64,000 bases of DNA from contig JAGAKH010000023.1 in assembly GCA_017625725.1 (NCBI GenBank), positions 1 to 64,000 of the forward strand, written 5' to 3'. A program made the translations under genes and the position numbers. Shown piece by piece: positions 33,712 to 42,279 of this stretch. This DNA comes from Bacteroidales bacterium. Its GTDB lineage: Bacteria; Bacteroidota; Bacteroidia; Bacteroidales; UBA932. The first letter of the stretch is position 1; the number at the start of each line of letters is the position of its first letter. The notes below the pieces were generated by a model. It did no database searches, was not told where the DNA came from, and worked only from the letters and a program-made list of their open reading frames with translations.

Positions 33712-34515
33712 TTATTGTACTGCGTTTCTTGCGGCACGTGCCTTCCTCAGATTGATGATTATCAGAAGAATGAGTATGCCGAGGAACATAATTGTGATCA
33801 TAGGACGGAGCTCAGGAGTAAGTCCACCCTTGCGTGCGTCTGTATAGATATATGTCGACAGGGTGTCAAGGCCTATCGTACCTCTGGTGAAGAAAGTCAC
33901 TGCAAAGTCATCCAGAGACATTGTAAAGGCAAGAATGAAACCGGATATCATGCCGGGCTTCAGAAGGGGCAGAAGCACTTTTCTTAGAGCCTGGAAAGGA
34001 GTGGCACCAAGGTCAAGTGCAGCTTCATAGATGTTCGGATTCATCTGGGTCAGCTTCGGCAGCACGCTCAGCACGACATACGGGGTGCAGAATGTGATAT
34101 GAGCCAGAATGACGGTAAGATATCCCTGGCTTATATGCAGGAAGACGAACAGCAGGAAGAGGGATACACCGGTGATGATGTCAGGATTGAGCATCGGGAT
34201 GTTGTTGAGGAAGGTAATCGTCTGTTTTGTCCTTCCCTTCATGTTATGTATGCCTATTGCTGCGATTGTTCCGAGTATCGTGGAAACAGTTGCCGCGATG
34301 AGGGCTATCAGAATGGTGTTCTGGATGGCCATCATAAGTGAACCGGTTCCCTGCATGTTGCCTGTGAAAAGGTTCGAATAGAGCTTGGTGGAAAACCCTG
34401 TCCAGTTACCCAGGACCTTGCTCTCTGTAAATGAAAAGACCGCTATGAATACGATAGGTGCATAAAGCACTATCAGCAGCAGCCAGATGTAGCATTGTGC
34501 GAAAAATCTCTTCAT
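33712..34515 (-). CDS. potC: Polyamine ABC transporter permease PotC
   Basis: This is one of two inner-membrane permease subunits. It has six hydrophobic segments in 267 residues, and the cytoplasmic EAA loop is visible (YEAALDLGATPFQALRKVLLPLLKPG, here about residues 163-188), which docks with the ATPase. The TFFTRG segment is typical of PotC. It lies 3 nt after potB and 1 nt before potD. Confidence 0.94.
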   Translation of the reverse strand: MKRFFAQCYIWLLLIVLYAPIVFIAVFSFTESKVLGNWTGFSTKLYSNLFTGNMQGTGSLMMAIQNTILIALIAATVSTILGTIAAIGIHNMKGRTKQTITFLNNIPMLNPDIITGVSLFLLFVFLHISQGYLTVILAHITFCTPYVVLSVLPKLTQMNPNIYEAALDLGATPFQALRKVLLPLLKPGMISGFILAFTMSLDDFAVTFFTRGTIGLDTLSTYIYTDARKGGLTPELRPMITIMFLGILILLIIINLRKARAARNAVQ

Positions 34516-34518
34516 CTT

Positions 34519-35286
34519 CTATACCCTCCCTTCGTTAATTTCCTTCTTGTTGTCCTGAAGCAGGCTTGTGATGCCGATGATTATGAGCATGACAAGCGAA
34601 AGGGCTGCTCCATAGTTCCACATCGAGGAGTTGATATTCTCCTGAATGATGGTACCGAAGAGCTTTATCTTGTTGTTTGTCAGGAATTCCGAGATGGCGA
34701 ATGTGCTGACGGTAGGCATGAACACCATCATTACTCCGCTGATTATGCCGGGCATGGAAAGAGGTACCTGCACCTTCCAGAACACCTGCCATGGGGTAGC
34801 TCCAAGGTCAGCGGCAGCCTCCGTGTATGAGTGATCCATCTTTTCAAGTATGTTGTAGATAGGATAGATCATGAAAGGAAGATAGTCATATACCATACCG
34901 ATGATGAGGGTCCCTTTGCCCAGCTGGAATCCCAGCATGTGGAACAGTTCTGCCGTGGCAAGTGTCCTCATGAGAGCATTTATCCACATCGGCATGATGA
35001 AAAGCACAATGGTCACGGCACTCCTGTTAAGATTCTTGTTGGCAAGAATCCATGCGGCAGGATAACCGAGGAGAATGCAGATAGCAGTGTTCTCGATAGC
35101 GACTTCCAGAGACAGTGCGAATGTCTCGATCGCATCCTTGTCTGTAAAGAACTGTATGAAGTTGCCGAATGTGAAATGACCGCTGCTGTCTCTGAACGCA
35201 TACAATATGATGAGTATCAGAGGCAGGGCCACAAACAGCACCAGAAATATCAAATAGGGCATAGCCCAGCTGCTTCGTTTAGTCAT
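34519..35286 (-). CDS. potB: Polyamine ABC transporter permease PotB
   Basis: This is the partner permease to PotC. The start is placed at ATG 35286 ([14 protein letters not shown]), which overlaps the potA stop by 8 nt; a longer frame exists but reads deeper into potA. The 255-residue product has about six membrane segments and an EAA loop ([23 protein letters not shown]). The strong overlap implies translational coupling with the ATPase gene. Confidence 0.94.
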   Translation of the reverse strand: MTKRSSWAMPYLIFLVLFVALPLILIILYAFRDSSGHFTFGNFIQFFTDKDAIETFALSLEVAIENTAICILLGYPAAWILANKNLNRSAVTIVLFIMPMWINALMRTLATAELFHMLGFQLGKGTLIIGMVYDYLPFMIYPIYNILEKMDHSYTEAAADLGATPWQVFWKVQVPLSMPGIISGVMMVFMPTVSTFAISEFLTNNKIKLFGTIIQENINSSMWNYGAALSLVMLIIIGITSLLQDNKKEINEGRV

Positions 35287-36664
35287 CGCATTTGCTGATC
35301 TTGATGTCCTTAGGGGCAATGTTAATACCTACAAGGTCACCCTTGTCCCAAATGTCGTTGGTGTCTATCCAGATATATGACCCGTGAGTCTTGATGGAAA
35401 GATGGTAATGGTCGCCTTTGTATAAGAGGAATGCCACCTCTCCTTCGATGTTGCCGTCCTCTGGATGGTCTATAAGGTCAACCTTTGAGAAATCCACCTC
35501 CACCTTGACCTTCTCTCCTACTGACAGGCCCTGCTGAGGAAGACATTCCCACTCTGCATCAAGAAACTCTACCTTGTCTTCGGCGATGAGTTCTCCTTCA
35601 AAGGTGTTGCAGAGCCTTTCCTTATGCATGACCTGGATGTCTGCCGGGCGGATTATAAGACCCACTTCGGATTCCGGTTCGAATGCATTATAGTCCTGTA
35701 TCATCAGTTCATAACCCTTGTCGGTGTCGACAAACATCTCATAGTGGACTCCTTTGAAAGTGCAGGACTTCACTTTGGCAGTGAGATGTGCTCCTTCTGT
35801 CTTATTCATGATGTAGATGTCTTCTGGTCTTACGACAACATCCACAGCAGTGTTTTCTCCAAAGCCTTCGTCAATGCATTCGAATTCATGTCCCACAAAC
35901 TCCACATGTCGGTCTTTGATCATCCTTCCGTTGAGGATGTTCGACTCCCCGATGAAATCCGCAACAAAGGAGTTCTGAGGCTCATTGTATATGTCGGTCG
36001 GAGTGCCGATCTGTTTGATGTCACCATCGTCAATGACCACGATTGTGTCTGACAGAGTAAGAGCTTCCTCCTGGTCGTGAGTCACATAGATGAATGTGAT
36101 GCCTAGCTTCTTATGCATTTCCTTGAGTTCGATCTGCATGTCTTTACGCATCTTAAGGTCGAGTGCGGAAAGTGGTTCGTCCAGAAGGAGAACCTGTGGC
36201 TGGTTCACTATTGCTCGGGCTATGGCAACCCTCTGCTGCTGACCTCCGGAAAGAGAATCCACATCCCTGTCCTCATAATCGGTCATGCTCACCATCTTGA
36301 GGACCTTGCGTACGCGTCTGTCGATTTCGTCCACAGGAACCTTCTGCAGCTTCAGGCCGAAGGCAATGTTCTCGTATACGTCGAGATGAGGAAAGAGGGC
36401 ATATCTCTGGAACACCGTATTGACCGGACGCTCGTGAGGAGGCACGTTTGTAATGTCCTTTCCGTTGATCAGAATCTCACCGGAATCAGCCGTTCCAAAA
36501 CCTGCAAGAATGCGTAGAAGTGTGGTCTTTCCACATCCGGAAGGGCCAAGGAGGGTTAGAAATTCTCCTTTCTTTACAGAAATACTGACATTGTTAAGGA
36601 TGCATTTGTCTCCGAATTTTTTGGATACATTCCTTATCTCAATGATATTTTCGTTGTTGTTCAT
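35279..36664 (-). CDS. potA: Polyamine ABC transporter ATPase PotA, with extended C-terminal region
   Basis: This cytoplasmic ATPase energises the PotBC permease. Walker A (GPSGCGKTT, residues 40-48), Q-loop region, signature LSGGQQQR, Walker B (VLLLDEP) and the switch histidine (YVTHDQEEA) are all intact. At 461 residues it is about 80 longer than E. coli PotA. The C-terminal part from about residue 235 seems to hold two TOBE-like beta repeats: [11 protein letters not shown] and [10 protein letters not shown] mark successive units, followed by a third similar strand set ending NIAPKDIKI. It starts 9 nt after the porin gene and overlaps potB. Confidence 0.94.
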   Translation of the reverse strand: MNNNENIIEIRNVSKKFGDKCILNNVSISVKKGEFLTLLGPSGCGKTTLLRILAGFGTADSGEILINGKDITNVPPHERPVNTVFQRYALFPHLDVYENIAFGLKLQKVPVDEIDRRVRKVLKMVSMTDYEDRDVDSLSGGQQQRVAIARAIVNQPQVLLLDEPLSALDLKMRKDMQIELKEMHKKLGITFIYVTHDQEEALTLSDTIVVIDDGDIKQIGTPTDIYNEPQNSFVADFIGESNILNGRMIKDRHVEFVGHEFECIDEGFGENTAVDVVVRPEDIYIMNKTEGAHLTAKVKSCTFKGVHYEMFVDTDKGYELMIQDYNAFEPESEVGLIIRPADIQVMHKERLCNTFEGELIAEDKVEFLDAEWECLPQQGLSVGEKVKVEVDFSKVDLIDHPEDGNIEGEVAFLLYKGDHYHLSIKTHGSYIWIDTNDIWDKGDLVGINIAPKDIKISKCDD

Positions 36665-36673
36665 TTGGTCTGT

Positions 36674-37702
36674 TTATAGGTTCTTTCCACTTTTGGATAA
36701 TATGTTCTTTACGGTCTTTGTGATTCCGAACTTCCACGTGAGTCCGATATTCAGCATGTGCATGTCGAGGTTGTTCGAAGACCATGCGGCATGAAGCCTC
36801 ACATCTTGATTCTCCTTGAGAGGAAAATATTCGAATCCGGCACCATAGAAAGTGTATTCGCCGCCGTATGAAAGCTCATAGGCAAGATCGTCGGCTGTCT
36901 TTTCGTATCCGATTTTAGCAAATGCCCGGCCCCAGTCTCCAATCATTACAGAAGGAGCAATGATGGTGGTGAAGTCGCTGAAGTCCAGTCCGTTCCACTT
37001 ATCTCCCCTAATCATCAATTCATAGTCCAGAGTGAAAGGACCGAAGGTGAAGCTGTTGCCGAGGTTTATAGCCTTTACGAATTCACCCTTGCTGTGCTCC
37101 CAGAGATTCAGGCTCCAGTAGGATTCATAGAAATCCGCGGTTCCCCTCCACGCAAGATTATATGCATACATGCCCGGACGTCCCGCTGCCAAAGGAGAAT
37201 TCGCAACCTGGAAGGCCAGGGAATGGTCTTCTGCCGGGTACCACGTCGCCGACACACCCCACTGCCAGCATTCGAGGGTGTTATAGAATCCGGAATTCAT
37301 GCTGTAATACGAATCCAGGTCGTATGCATCGTATTCGAAACTGCCCACAAGAAGAGCGTCCTTACCTGCAGTAATGCAGAAGGCATCTCTTTCGTAGGAG
37401 AGGGTCAGCCAGTTGGTTGCACCGAAACCTGTTATCTCGTCACCATAATAGGATGACGCCAGTCTGTGGTTGAGACTATAGGAAAAATGTGGACTTATGT
37501 AACCGTTTATATCCAGATAAAGGCCGTCCCCAAGAAAACTACCGGCCTTGTCGGTAAAATTATGATCATATCCGAACCTTGTGTCTAAAGAGATGTCCGG
37601 AATATAATCAATCGCTTGATCTGTTTTTGTTGTTTCCTGTGCTTTTGCAGCAGAACCGACCGCCATCAGAGCGGTCACCAAAAAGAGAACGTTTTTCTTC
37701 AT
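36674..37702 (-). CDS. Outer-membrane beta-barrel porin heading the polyamine operon
   Basis: This 342-residue protein has a signal peptide ending in AKAQ (residues 19-22). After that come alternating beta strands rich in aromatic residues (YDHNF, LSYERDAFCITAGKD, WGVSATWYP, LNIGLTWKFGI), typical of small Bacteroidota porins. The exact family is not recognised; the fold call is from pattern. It is the first gene of porin-potA-potB-potC-potD with a 9-nt gap to potA, so it may provide the outer-membrane route for polyamines. The last strand ends some 15 residues before the C-terminus, leaving a short basic tail. Confidence 0.75.
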   Translation of the reverse strand: MKKNVLFLVTALMAVGSAAKAQETTKTDQAIDYIPDISLDTRFGYDHNFTDKAGSFLGDGLYLDINGYISPHFSYSLNHRLASSYYGDEITGFGATNWLTLSYERDAFCITAGKDALLVGSFEYDAYDLDSYYSMNSGFYNTLECWQWGVSATWYPAEDHSLAFQVANSPLAAGRPGMYAYNLAWRGTADFYESYWSLNLWEHSKGEFVKAINLGNSFTFGPFTLDYELMIRGDKWNGLDFSDFTTIIAPSVMIGDWGRAFAKIGYEKTADDLAYELSYGGEYTFYGAGFEYFPLKENQDVRLHAAWSSNNLDMHMLNIGLTWKFGITKTVKNILSKSGKNL

Positions 37703-37770
37703 CTATGTACAACTAATAAACGGTGAAATCCATAAAATATTGTAAAAGTTAGACTTGTCGTTTTACGTGA

Positions 37771-37811
37771 AAAAGCGGTCATAAGTCCAATCCGGACTCA
37801 CAATCGCTTTT
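37771..37811. promoter_or_regulatory. 41-nt symmetrical hairpin in the porin-pot leader
   Basis: Outer arms AAAAGCG (37771-37777) and CGCTTTT (37805-37811) and inner arms AGTCC (37784-37788) and GGACT (37794-37798) pair perfectly, separated by a 6 by 6 internal loop and closed by a 5-nt loop. On the minus strand it lies directly after the predicted -7 element, so it would form at the very 5' end of the operon mRNA. It could be a stabilising or regulatory leader structure. It could alternatively end the lipocalin-like transcript, because the minus-strand right arm runs into CTTTTT. Confidence 0.4.
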
Positions 37812-37819
37812 ATCGGAAA

Positions 37820-37827
37820 CAAAAGTA
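37820..37827 (-). promoter_or_regulatory. -7 element for the porin-pot operon
   Basis: The minus strand reads TACTTTTG (37827 to 37820), an exact TAnnTTTG match. No TTTG or TTG is found 19-21 nt upstream, so the promoter would be weak or activator-dependent. The leader to the porin ATG would be about 110 nt. Confidence 0.4.
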
Positions 37828-37873
37828 TGAAAAAAAATCAAACTTTATGATATTTTCATGATTTTTTTGATTT

Positions 37874-38332
37874 TTACTCTCTTTTGAAGTACATGGTCTC
37901 GACAACCTTTGAATTCTTGGGGGAGGAATATTCTTCGGAATGCTGCAATATCAATTGCGAAGCATCCATGGAAACTACGTCTAAGATAATGCTCAAACCC
38001 TCTATATAGGTAAGTGTAAGTCTGTTTCCGTCATGTTTCCATACGATAGGAATGACATCGGATCCCTTGCCGACCACTTCCGCTATAAAGCCTGTTCCGT
38101 CCTCAAGAAGTTCGATTGTCTGATACCCGCCCTCAAAAATCAGTGTCTCTTCCTCAATGAGTCTGTCTCCCACATATGTCTGCATCTGCACGGAAACTGA
38201 TACCCATTTTCCAAGTATGGTGGCTTCGCCTTTTGAATCAGGTGCAGTGTCATCCGTCTTTTTGCAGGACACGGAAGACAACACCAGCATCGTGGTCAGG
38301 AGACCTGTAAATAATCTGAACATTCGTTTCAT
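37874..38332 (-). CDS. Lipocalin-like small lipoprotein
   Basis: The start is placed at ATG 38332 (MKRMFRLFTGLL), giving a lipobox cysteine at residue 23. The longer frame adds 17 residues without a signal. The 152-residue product has the GKWVSVSVQ opening, a central LLEDGTGFI and a run of beta strands, resembling the lipocalin-like lipoproteins common in Bacteroidota. Ligand and role are unknown. It lies 35 nt after the FISUMP lipoprotein gene and is probably co-transcribed with it. Confidence 0.6.
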   Translation of the reverse strand: MKRMFRLFTGLLTTMLVLSSVSCKKTDDTAPDSKGEATILGKWVSVSVQMQTYVGDRLIEEETLIFEGGYQTIELLEDGTGFIAEVVGKGSDVIPIVWKHDGNRLTLTYIEGLSIILDVVSMDASQLILQHSEEYSSPKNSKVVETMYFKRE

Positions 38333-38367
38333 ACCATCAATCTTTAAAGTTATTACTCTGTGTGCAA

Positions 38368-39438
38368 CTATTCCTTCATGCAACGCACTGAGCGTCCGGC
38401 TGCACGGCTGCTGCTCAAGTGGCTGACACGACCATCGCCGTTGATATGCAGATAGCAGGCTCCGCCTCCGTTCTCAGCCGGGGTGACTGACCAATAGTGA
38501 CCGTTGTTTCCGGTATTGTCCAGCTGACCGTTACTCTGGTTGCGGAAGCCGGCACCGGGATAGCTGATTATTTCTTCTCCACCAAAGACTCCGCTGAAGT
38601 TCATGCCACTTATAATGTCGTAGGTCCCGGTAAGTGTCTTGGAAGATCCGGTAGCCTTAGCCCAGATGCCGTTGTCTCCACCGTCCGGAACTTTCCAACC
38701 GGCTGGACACGGATCGTAGATTGACTTCTGAGACTTCCACAGATCATTGTTTCTTGATTTGTAGTGCCAGTCATCCAGCGAGTTAGGATTGCCAAGGATA
38801 AAAGTCGTAGGATTCTTCGTTGCGAAATCCACACAGCCGTCATTCAGCTTGACTCCGACAGGAAATGACCAGGTTCCGGTTGATACAGCCTCTTTTGGCA
38901 TAAGGGTGGATGCGGTACCTAAAAACGGGTCCTTGCGTCCCCATTGGTATAGAAGTCCGTTATTATTACCTTTTATAGAGATGGCTCCTAAATTGCGGTC
39001 CATCATTATTCCGGCACCATTGTTATAGGTCTGTTCCTGCGGCTGCTCTGTAAGCCAGATGTGCCAGGACCAAAGAACTGTTCCGGATGCATCTTTCGCG
39101 GCTATGAGTGCATTTCCTGTTCTGAAAGGAGATGGAACACTATATGTTATCTTTCCGTCAGCATAAGATACGGAACTGATCAGTTCGCCGGTATCCGGCA
39201 TCTCGACCGTTCCGAAGCTTTCCCAAAGGACCTCGGCGTAGGCGACATTTCCGACGGATTCATTGCTGTTGCCTTTTACTGTCAGAAGTTCGTAGGTGCC
39301 TTCCGATGAAACAATATAGCAATTGGCTGTCTTGCCCCATCCTGTTTCATCAACTCCGTCGCAAGACGAAAGCATCAGTGCTGAACATGCCGTTAACGCA
39401 TAAAGCACAACATTAATACGGTTAGAGAAAAATTTCAT
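38368..39438 (-). CDS. FISUMP-domain lipoprotein
   Basis: This 356-residue lipoprotein has its lipobox cysteine at residue 26 (LSSC). The first 120 residues are Ig-like. From about residue 135 there is a FISUMP domain (Fibrobacter succinogenes major paralogous domain), with IMMDRNLGAI, LLYQWGRKDPF, YDPCPAGWKVP, a W in HYWSVT and the ending GRSVRCMKE. These are surface proteins of unknown function. A good promoter lies just upstream. It is not next to a SusCD pair, unlike the second FISUMP protein at 51542. Confidence 0.85.
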   Translation of the reverse strand: MKFFSNRINVVLYALTACSALMLSSCDGVDETGWGKTANCYIVSSEGTYELLTVKGNSNESVGNVAYAEVLWESFGTVEMPDTGELISSVSYADGKITYSVPSPFRTGNALIAAKDASGTVLWSWHIWLTEQPQEQTYNNGAGIMMDRNLGAISIKGNNNGLLYQWGRKDPFLGTASTLMPKEAVSTGTWSFPVGVKLNDGCVDFATKNPTTFILGNPNSLDDWHYKSRNNDLWKSQKSIYDPCPAGWKVPDGGDNGIWAKATGSSKTLTGTYDIISGMNFSGVFGGEEIISYPGAGFRNQSNGQLDNTGNNGHYWSVTPAENGGGACYLHINGDGRVSHLSSSRAAGRSVRCMKE

Positions 39439-39467
39439 GGTCAGATGATTTAGAATTGTCCACGTTG

Positions 39468-39497
39468 TAAATATAGTAATTTTCGTACAGAAATCAA
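39468..39497 (-). promoter_or_regulatory. Promoter of the FISUMP lipoprotein gene
   Basis: On the minus strand TTG (39497 to 39495), 19 nt, then TATATTTA (39475 to 39468), a seven-of-eight match to the -7 element. The ATG at 39438 is 29 nt downstream. Confidence 0.55.
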
Positions 39498-39543
39498 GGG
39501 GCTATCTAAAAAAAAGATTATCAATGGTTTAGGGCGAGGTATC

Positions 39544-39552
39544 GGGGGGGGG
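39544..39552 (+). repeat. G9 homopolymer in a divergent intergenic region
   Basis: Nine G residues lie between the FISUMP gene (minus) and the small lipoprotein gene (plus), about 80 nt before the latter. The rest of the 193-bp gap is AT-rich, with a TTTATATTTATATTTATA stretch at about 39584-39601. No good promoter pairs with the tract, so a switching role is less supported than for the tract at 24207. Confidence 0.5.
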
Positions 39553-39631
39553 AAGGCTAAAAAATCGGGAAATTTTTGTATATATTTATATTTATATTTA
39601 TAGCCGTATTATAGTATAACTCTTAAATTGT

Positions 39632-40168
39632 ATGATTATGAAACGGTTTTATTTTCTTGCCGGCATCATTGTACTGATGCTTTCCTGCACAAAAGGAAAT
39701 GACGAAAAGTCGTTTGAGAATCCTTACGGATATTTTACAATAGAAGAGGTTGAGGGAGAGTATGTGGTTGTTCCGGAGACAGTTGTCGATGCGTCTGTTT
39801 TTGAGCAGTTTGCCCATAATGGCGGCTGGGCTCAGGGATCTCCGATGAGGGTGACGACGGAGGCTGTGGATGAAAAGCCGCTTCTCGGAAGTGCGTATGT
39901 CATCTGGTCCTTTGAAGAGGATGGCAAGGTGCTGGTAATCAGCGAGCCGCAGGACCCGTCAGAGCCAGTTAATCATAGAGAATGTACTTATTCTCTCCAG
40001 GGAAACAGGCTCTTTATGGGCAATGAGGATATGGGTATAATCTGCTATATGGATTCACAGAAGCTGGTGCGTGTAGATCGGCGAAATTCAGGGGGATGGC
40101 GTCTGTATATCCATGGCAATGTCTCTGACGAAAAGGTCGATGAGTACAGACAGAAGTGCGGACTATAA
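39632..40168 (+). CDS. Small lipoprotein of unknown function
   Basis: This 178-residue protein is a lipoprotein with cysteine 19 (VLMLSC). Start at 39632 or, two codons later, at 39638 (MKRFYFLAG). The mature protein is acidic and beta-rich, with paired strands (YVIWSFEEDGKVLVISE, YSLQGNRLFMGNED), suggesting a lipocalin-like or similar barrel, but no family is recognised. It converges on the LacI-type gene with only 6 nt between the stops. Confidence 0.65.
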   Translation: MIMKRFYFLAGIIVLMLSCTKGNDEKSFENPYGYFTIEEVEGEYVVVPETVVDASVFEQFAHNGGWAQGSPMRVTTEAVDEKPLLGSAYVIWSFEEDGKVLVISEPQDPSEPVNHRECTYSLQGNRLFMGNEDMGIICYMDSQKLVRVDRRNSGGWRLYIHGNVSDEKVDEYRQKCGL

Positions 40169-40174
40169 CTTTTT

Positions 40175-41185
40175 CTATTCCAGATTCTTTACGGACTCCC
40201 GTGAAATGAAGTCGGGGGCAAGTTCCAGTTTGGTGTTGACCCTGTTGTGACTTTCTATGCTTTCGAAGAGCAGCTTTACGGCGAGTTTTGCCATATCTTC
40301 TACAGGCTGACTGATCCTGCTTATAGGAGGGGTCAGGTAATCCATATAGATGTTATTGTCAAAGGCTATCAGCGAGATGTCATCAGGAATCTTCATTCCG
40401 GCCTCTCTGATGGCCTTTATTGCACCCAGGGCGATGGTATTGCTCAAGGTGAATATGGCAGTAGGACGAGGATTGCGGTTGAGCAGCAGCTTTGTCTCAA
40501 GATAGCCGTTCTGCAAGGAAAATTCGTTTCCGACTACCAGGATGTTATCTTCCAGGCCGGCATCGGCCATGGCAGCCTTGTAGCCGGCTATCCTTTTCTT
40601 GTTCGGAGCCGATGTCTTCACTCCCTGGATGCAGGCTATGTTCCTGTGTCCGTTCCTTATCAGCGAATTGATGGCTTCCACTCCTCCTGAGTAGTTGTTT
40701 GTGGTGACGTATGGCAGGTCAGACTCTTCGTAGAACCTGTCAACAAGAATCACAGGGACATGTTTTTTATTTATTTCCTCGAATATGGCCGGATCTGTTC
40801 CGCATGGAGCCACGATTATTCCGTCAACCCTTCTTGCCATCAAGGTCGCGATGCATGCTTCCTGGTTGCTCTCGCTTTCCATAGAGTCCAGGACGATTGT
40901 CGTGTACTTGCGGCTGTTTGCTTCAGCGATTATGACGCTCGAAAGATCTGCAAAATAAGGGTTTGATACAGAGGGGAGTATGAGTCCTATCGTATTGGTC
41001 TTGTTTGTGCGGAGATTGCGGGCTATGATGTTCGGAGAGTAATTGCATCTTTCGGCTTCTTCAAGCACAATCTTCCTTGCTCTTTCGCTGATTCTGTATT
41101 TTTCAGCCTGTCCGCTGAGTACTCTGGAAACAGTCGTGACGGAAAAACCGGTCTTCTGTGAAATTGTCGATAATGTCTCTTTCAT
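40175..41185 (-). CDS. LacI-family transcriptional regulator (probable ribose-locus repressor)
   Basis: This 336-residue protein has the LacI helix-turn-helix at residues about 5-24 (ISQKTGFSVTTVSRVLSG), the hinge region to about 60 (NYSPNIIARNLR) and a periplasmic-binding-protein-like sensor domain (TIGLILPSVSNPYF, GIIVAPCG, ISLIAFDNN). It is divergent from the ribokinase operon with 175 bp between them. That gap holds several TTGTGCAA-type palindromic sites, one overlapping its own possible -7 element, so autoregulation and control of the operon are likely. The effector is probably ribose or a phosphorylated derivative, by context only. Confidence 0.93.
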   Translation of the reverse strand: MKETLSTISQKTGFSVTTVSRVLSGQAEKYRISERARKIVLEEAERCNYSPNIIARNLRTNKTNTIGLILPSVSNPYFADLSSVIIAEANSRKYTTIVLDSMESESNQEACIATLMARRVDGIIVAPCGTDPAIFEEINKKHVPVILVDRFYEESDLPYVTTNNYSGGVEAINSLIRNGHRNIACIQGVKTSAPNKKRIAGYKAAMADAGLEDNILVVGNEFSLQNGYLETKLLLNRNPRPTAIFTLSNTIALGAIKAIREAGMKIPDDISLIAFDNNIYMDYLTPPISRISQPVEDMAKLAVKLLFESIESHNRVNTKLELAPDFISRESVKNLE

Positions 41186-41200
41186 GGGTCATGTGGTCAG

Positions 41201-41339
41201 TTGTGCAAAATTATACAAAATTTGCACAAAAAACGGCATTTTTGTGCAAAAATATCACCTAAAACAGCTGAAATAATTGCAGTTATTTAAATATTTCTTA
41301 TAAAATCAGTCTACTTTTGCTCAAACGATTGTGCATAAT
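41201..41339. promoter_or_regulatory. Operator cluster and -7 elements between lacI-type gene and ribokinase
   Basis: TTGTGCAAA (41201-41209) and TTTGCACAA (41221-41229) form a perfect inverted repeat. A third copy, TTTGTGCAAA, is at 41241-41250, and looser versions TTTTGCTCAAA (41315-41325) and ATTGTGCATAAT (41328-41339) flank the forward -7 element TACTTTTG (41312-41319). On the minus strand TAATTTTG (41213 to 41206) overlaps the first site. The arrangement fits LacI-family binding and repression by looping of both promoters. Clear -33 boxes are not seen. Confidence 0.6.
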
Positions 41340-41360
41340 TAATAACTAATAACCGGAAAT

Positions 41361-42254
41361 ATGAGCAAGATTGTAATCATTGGAAGCTCCAATGTGGATC
41401 TGACTGTAAGGACGTGCCGTATCCCGTCCAAGGGTGAAACCATATTCGGAAACGACCTCCAGATGGCTTTCGGAGGTAAGGGAGCCAATCAGGCTGTTGC
41501 GGCAAAACGTCTTGGTGGCGATGTGTCATTCATCACGAAAGTAGGTAATGATGCCTATGCTGAAATGATGATGGAAAATTTCGTCAAAGAAGGGATAGGC
41601 ACAGAAACCGTCATAACTGATGGAGGCATCCAGTCGGGACTTGCATGGATATGCGTGGATGAGAGAGGAGATAATTCCATTATCGTCATGCCTGGAGCCA
41701 ATGGCACCCTGACGACCGAAGATATGAAACCTTTCCTGGACAAGATAGCTGAAGCCGAATACCTTCTGATGCAGCTGGAGGTGCCTCTTGATGTCATCTG
41801 CTATGCCGCAGACTATGCCTTTTCACATGGCGTGAAAGTCATTCTGAATCCGGCACCGGCTCAGCCTCTTCCTGACGGTCTTCTGTCAAAGCTGTATATC
41901 CTTGCACCAAATGAAAAGGAATGCAGACTGCTTTGCGGTGATGATGCTACAGAAGATATGCCGGCCAACGCCCGTCTTCTCCTTAAGAAGGGTGTCGGGA
42001 ATGTCATCGTGACCCTCGGTGAAGAGGGCTCGCTTCTTTGCAACGGAGAGGGCAGCGTGAAGATTGATGCCGTAAAGGTGGAAGCGGTAGATACGGTAGC
42101 GGCAGGCGATACCTATTGTGGAGCTCTTACTGTGGCATTGTCAGAGGGTAAGACCATTCCGCAGGCTATGGAGTTCGCGACAAAGGCATCCGCTATTGCC
42201 GTGACACGTTGCGGAGCCCAGCCTTCTGTTCCTTATAGGGATGAAATCAAATAG
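41361..42254 (+). CDS. rbsK: Ribokinase
   Basis: This cytoplasmic kinase phosphorylates ribose to ribose 5-phosphate. The 297-residue protein has the PfkB-family signatures: SSNVDLTVRTCRIPSKGET near the start, GGKGANQAVAAKRLGG (about 33-48), NPAPAQPLP, and the anion-hole/catalytic motif DTVAAGDTYCGAL. This pattern is that of ribokinase rather than fructokinase. It heads the operon under the LacI-type regulator and is followed 25 nt later by a sugar transporter. Confidence 0.92.
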   Translation: MSKIVIIGSSNVDLTVRTCRIPSKGETIFGNDLQMAFGGKGANQAVAAKRLGGDVSFITKVGNDAYAEMMMENFVKEGIGTETVITDGGIQSGLAWICVDERGDNSIIVMPGANGTLTTEDMKPFLDKIAEAEYLLMQLEVPLDVICYAADYAFSHGVKVILNPAPAQPLPDGLLSKLYILAPNEKECRLLCGDDATEDMPANARLLLKKGVGNVIVTLGEEGSLLCNGEGSVKIDAVKVEAVDTVAAGDTYCGALTVALSEGKTIPQAMEFATKASAIAVTRCGAQPSVPYRDEIK

Positions 42255-42279
42255 TATTAACCATATAAAACACTGAACT

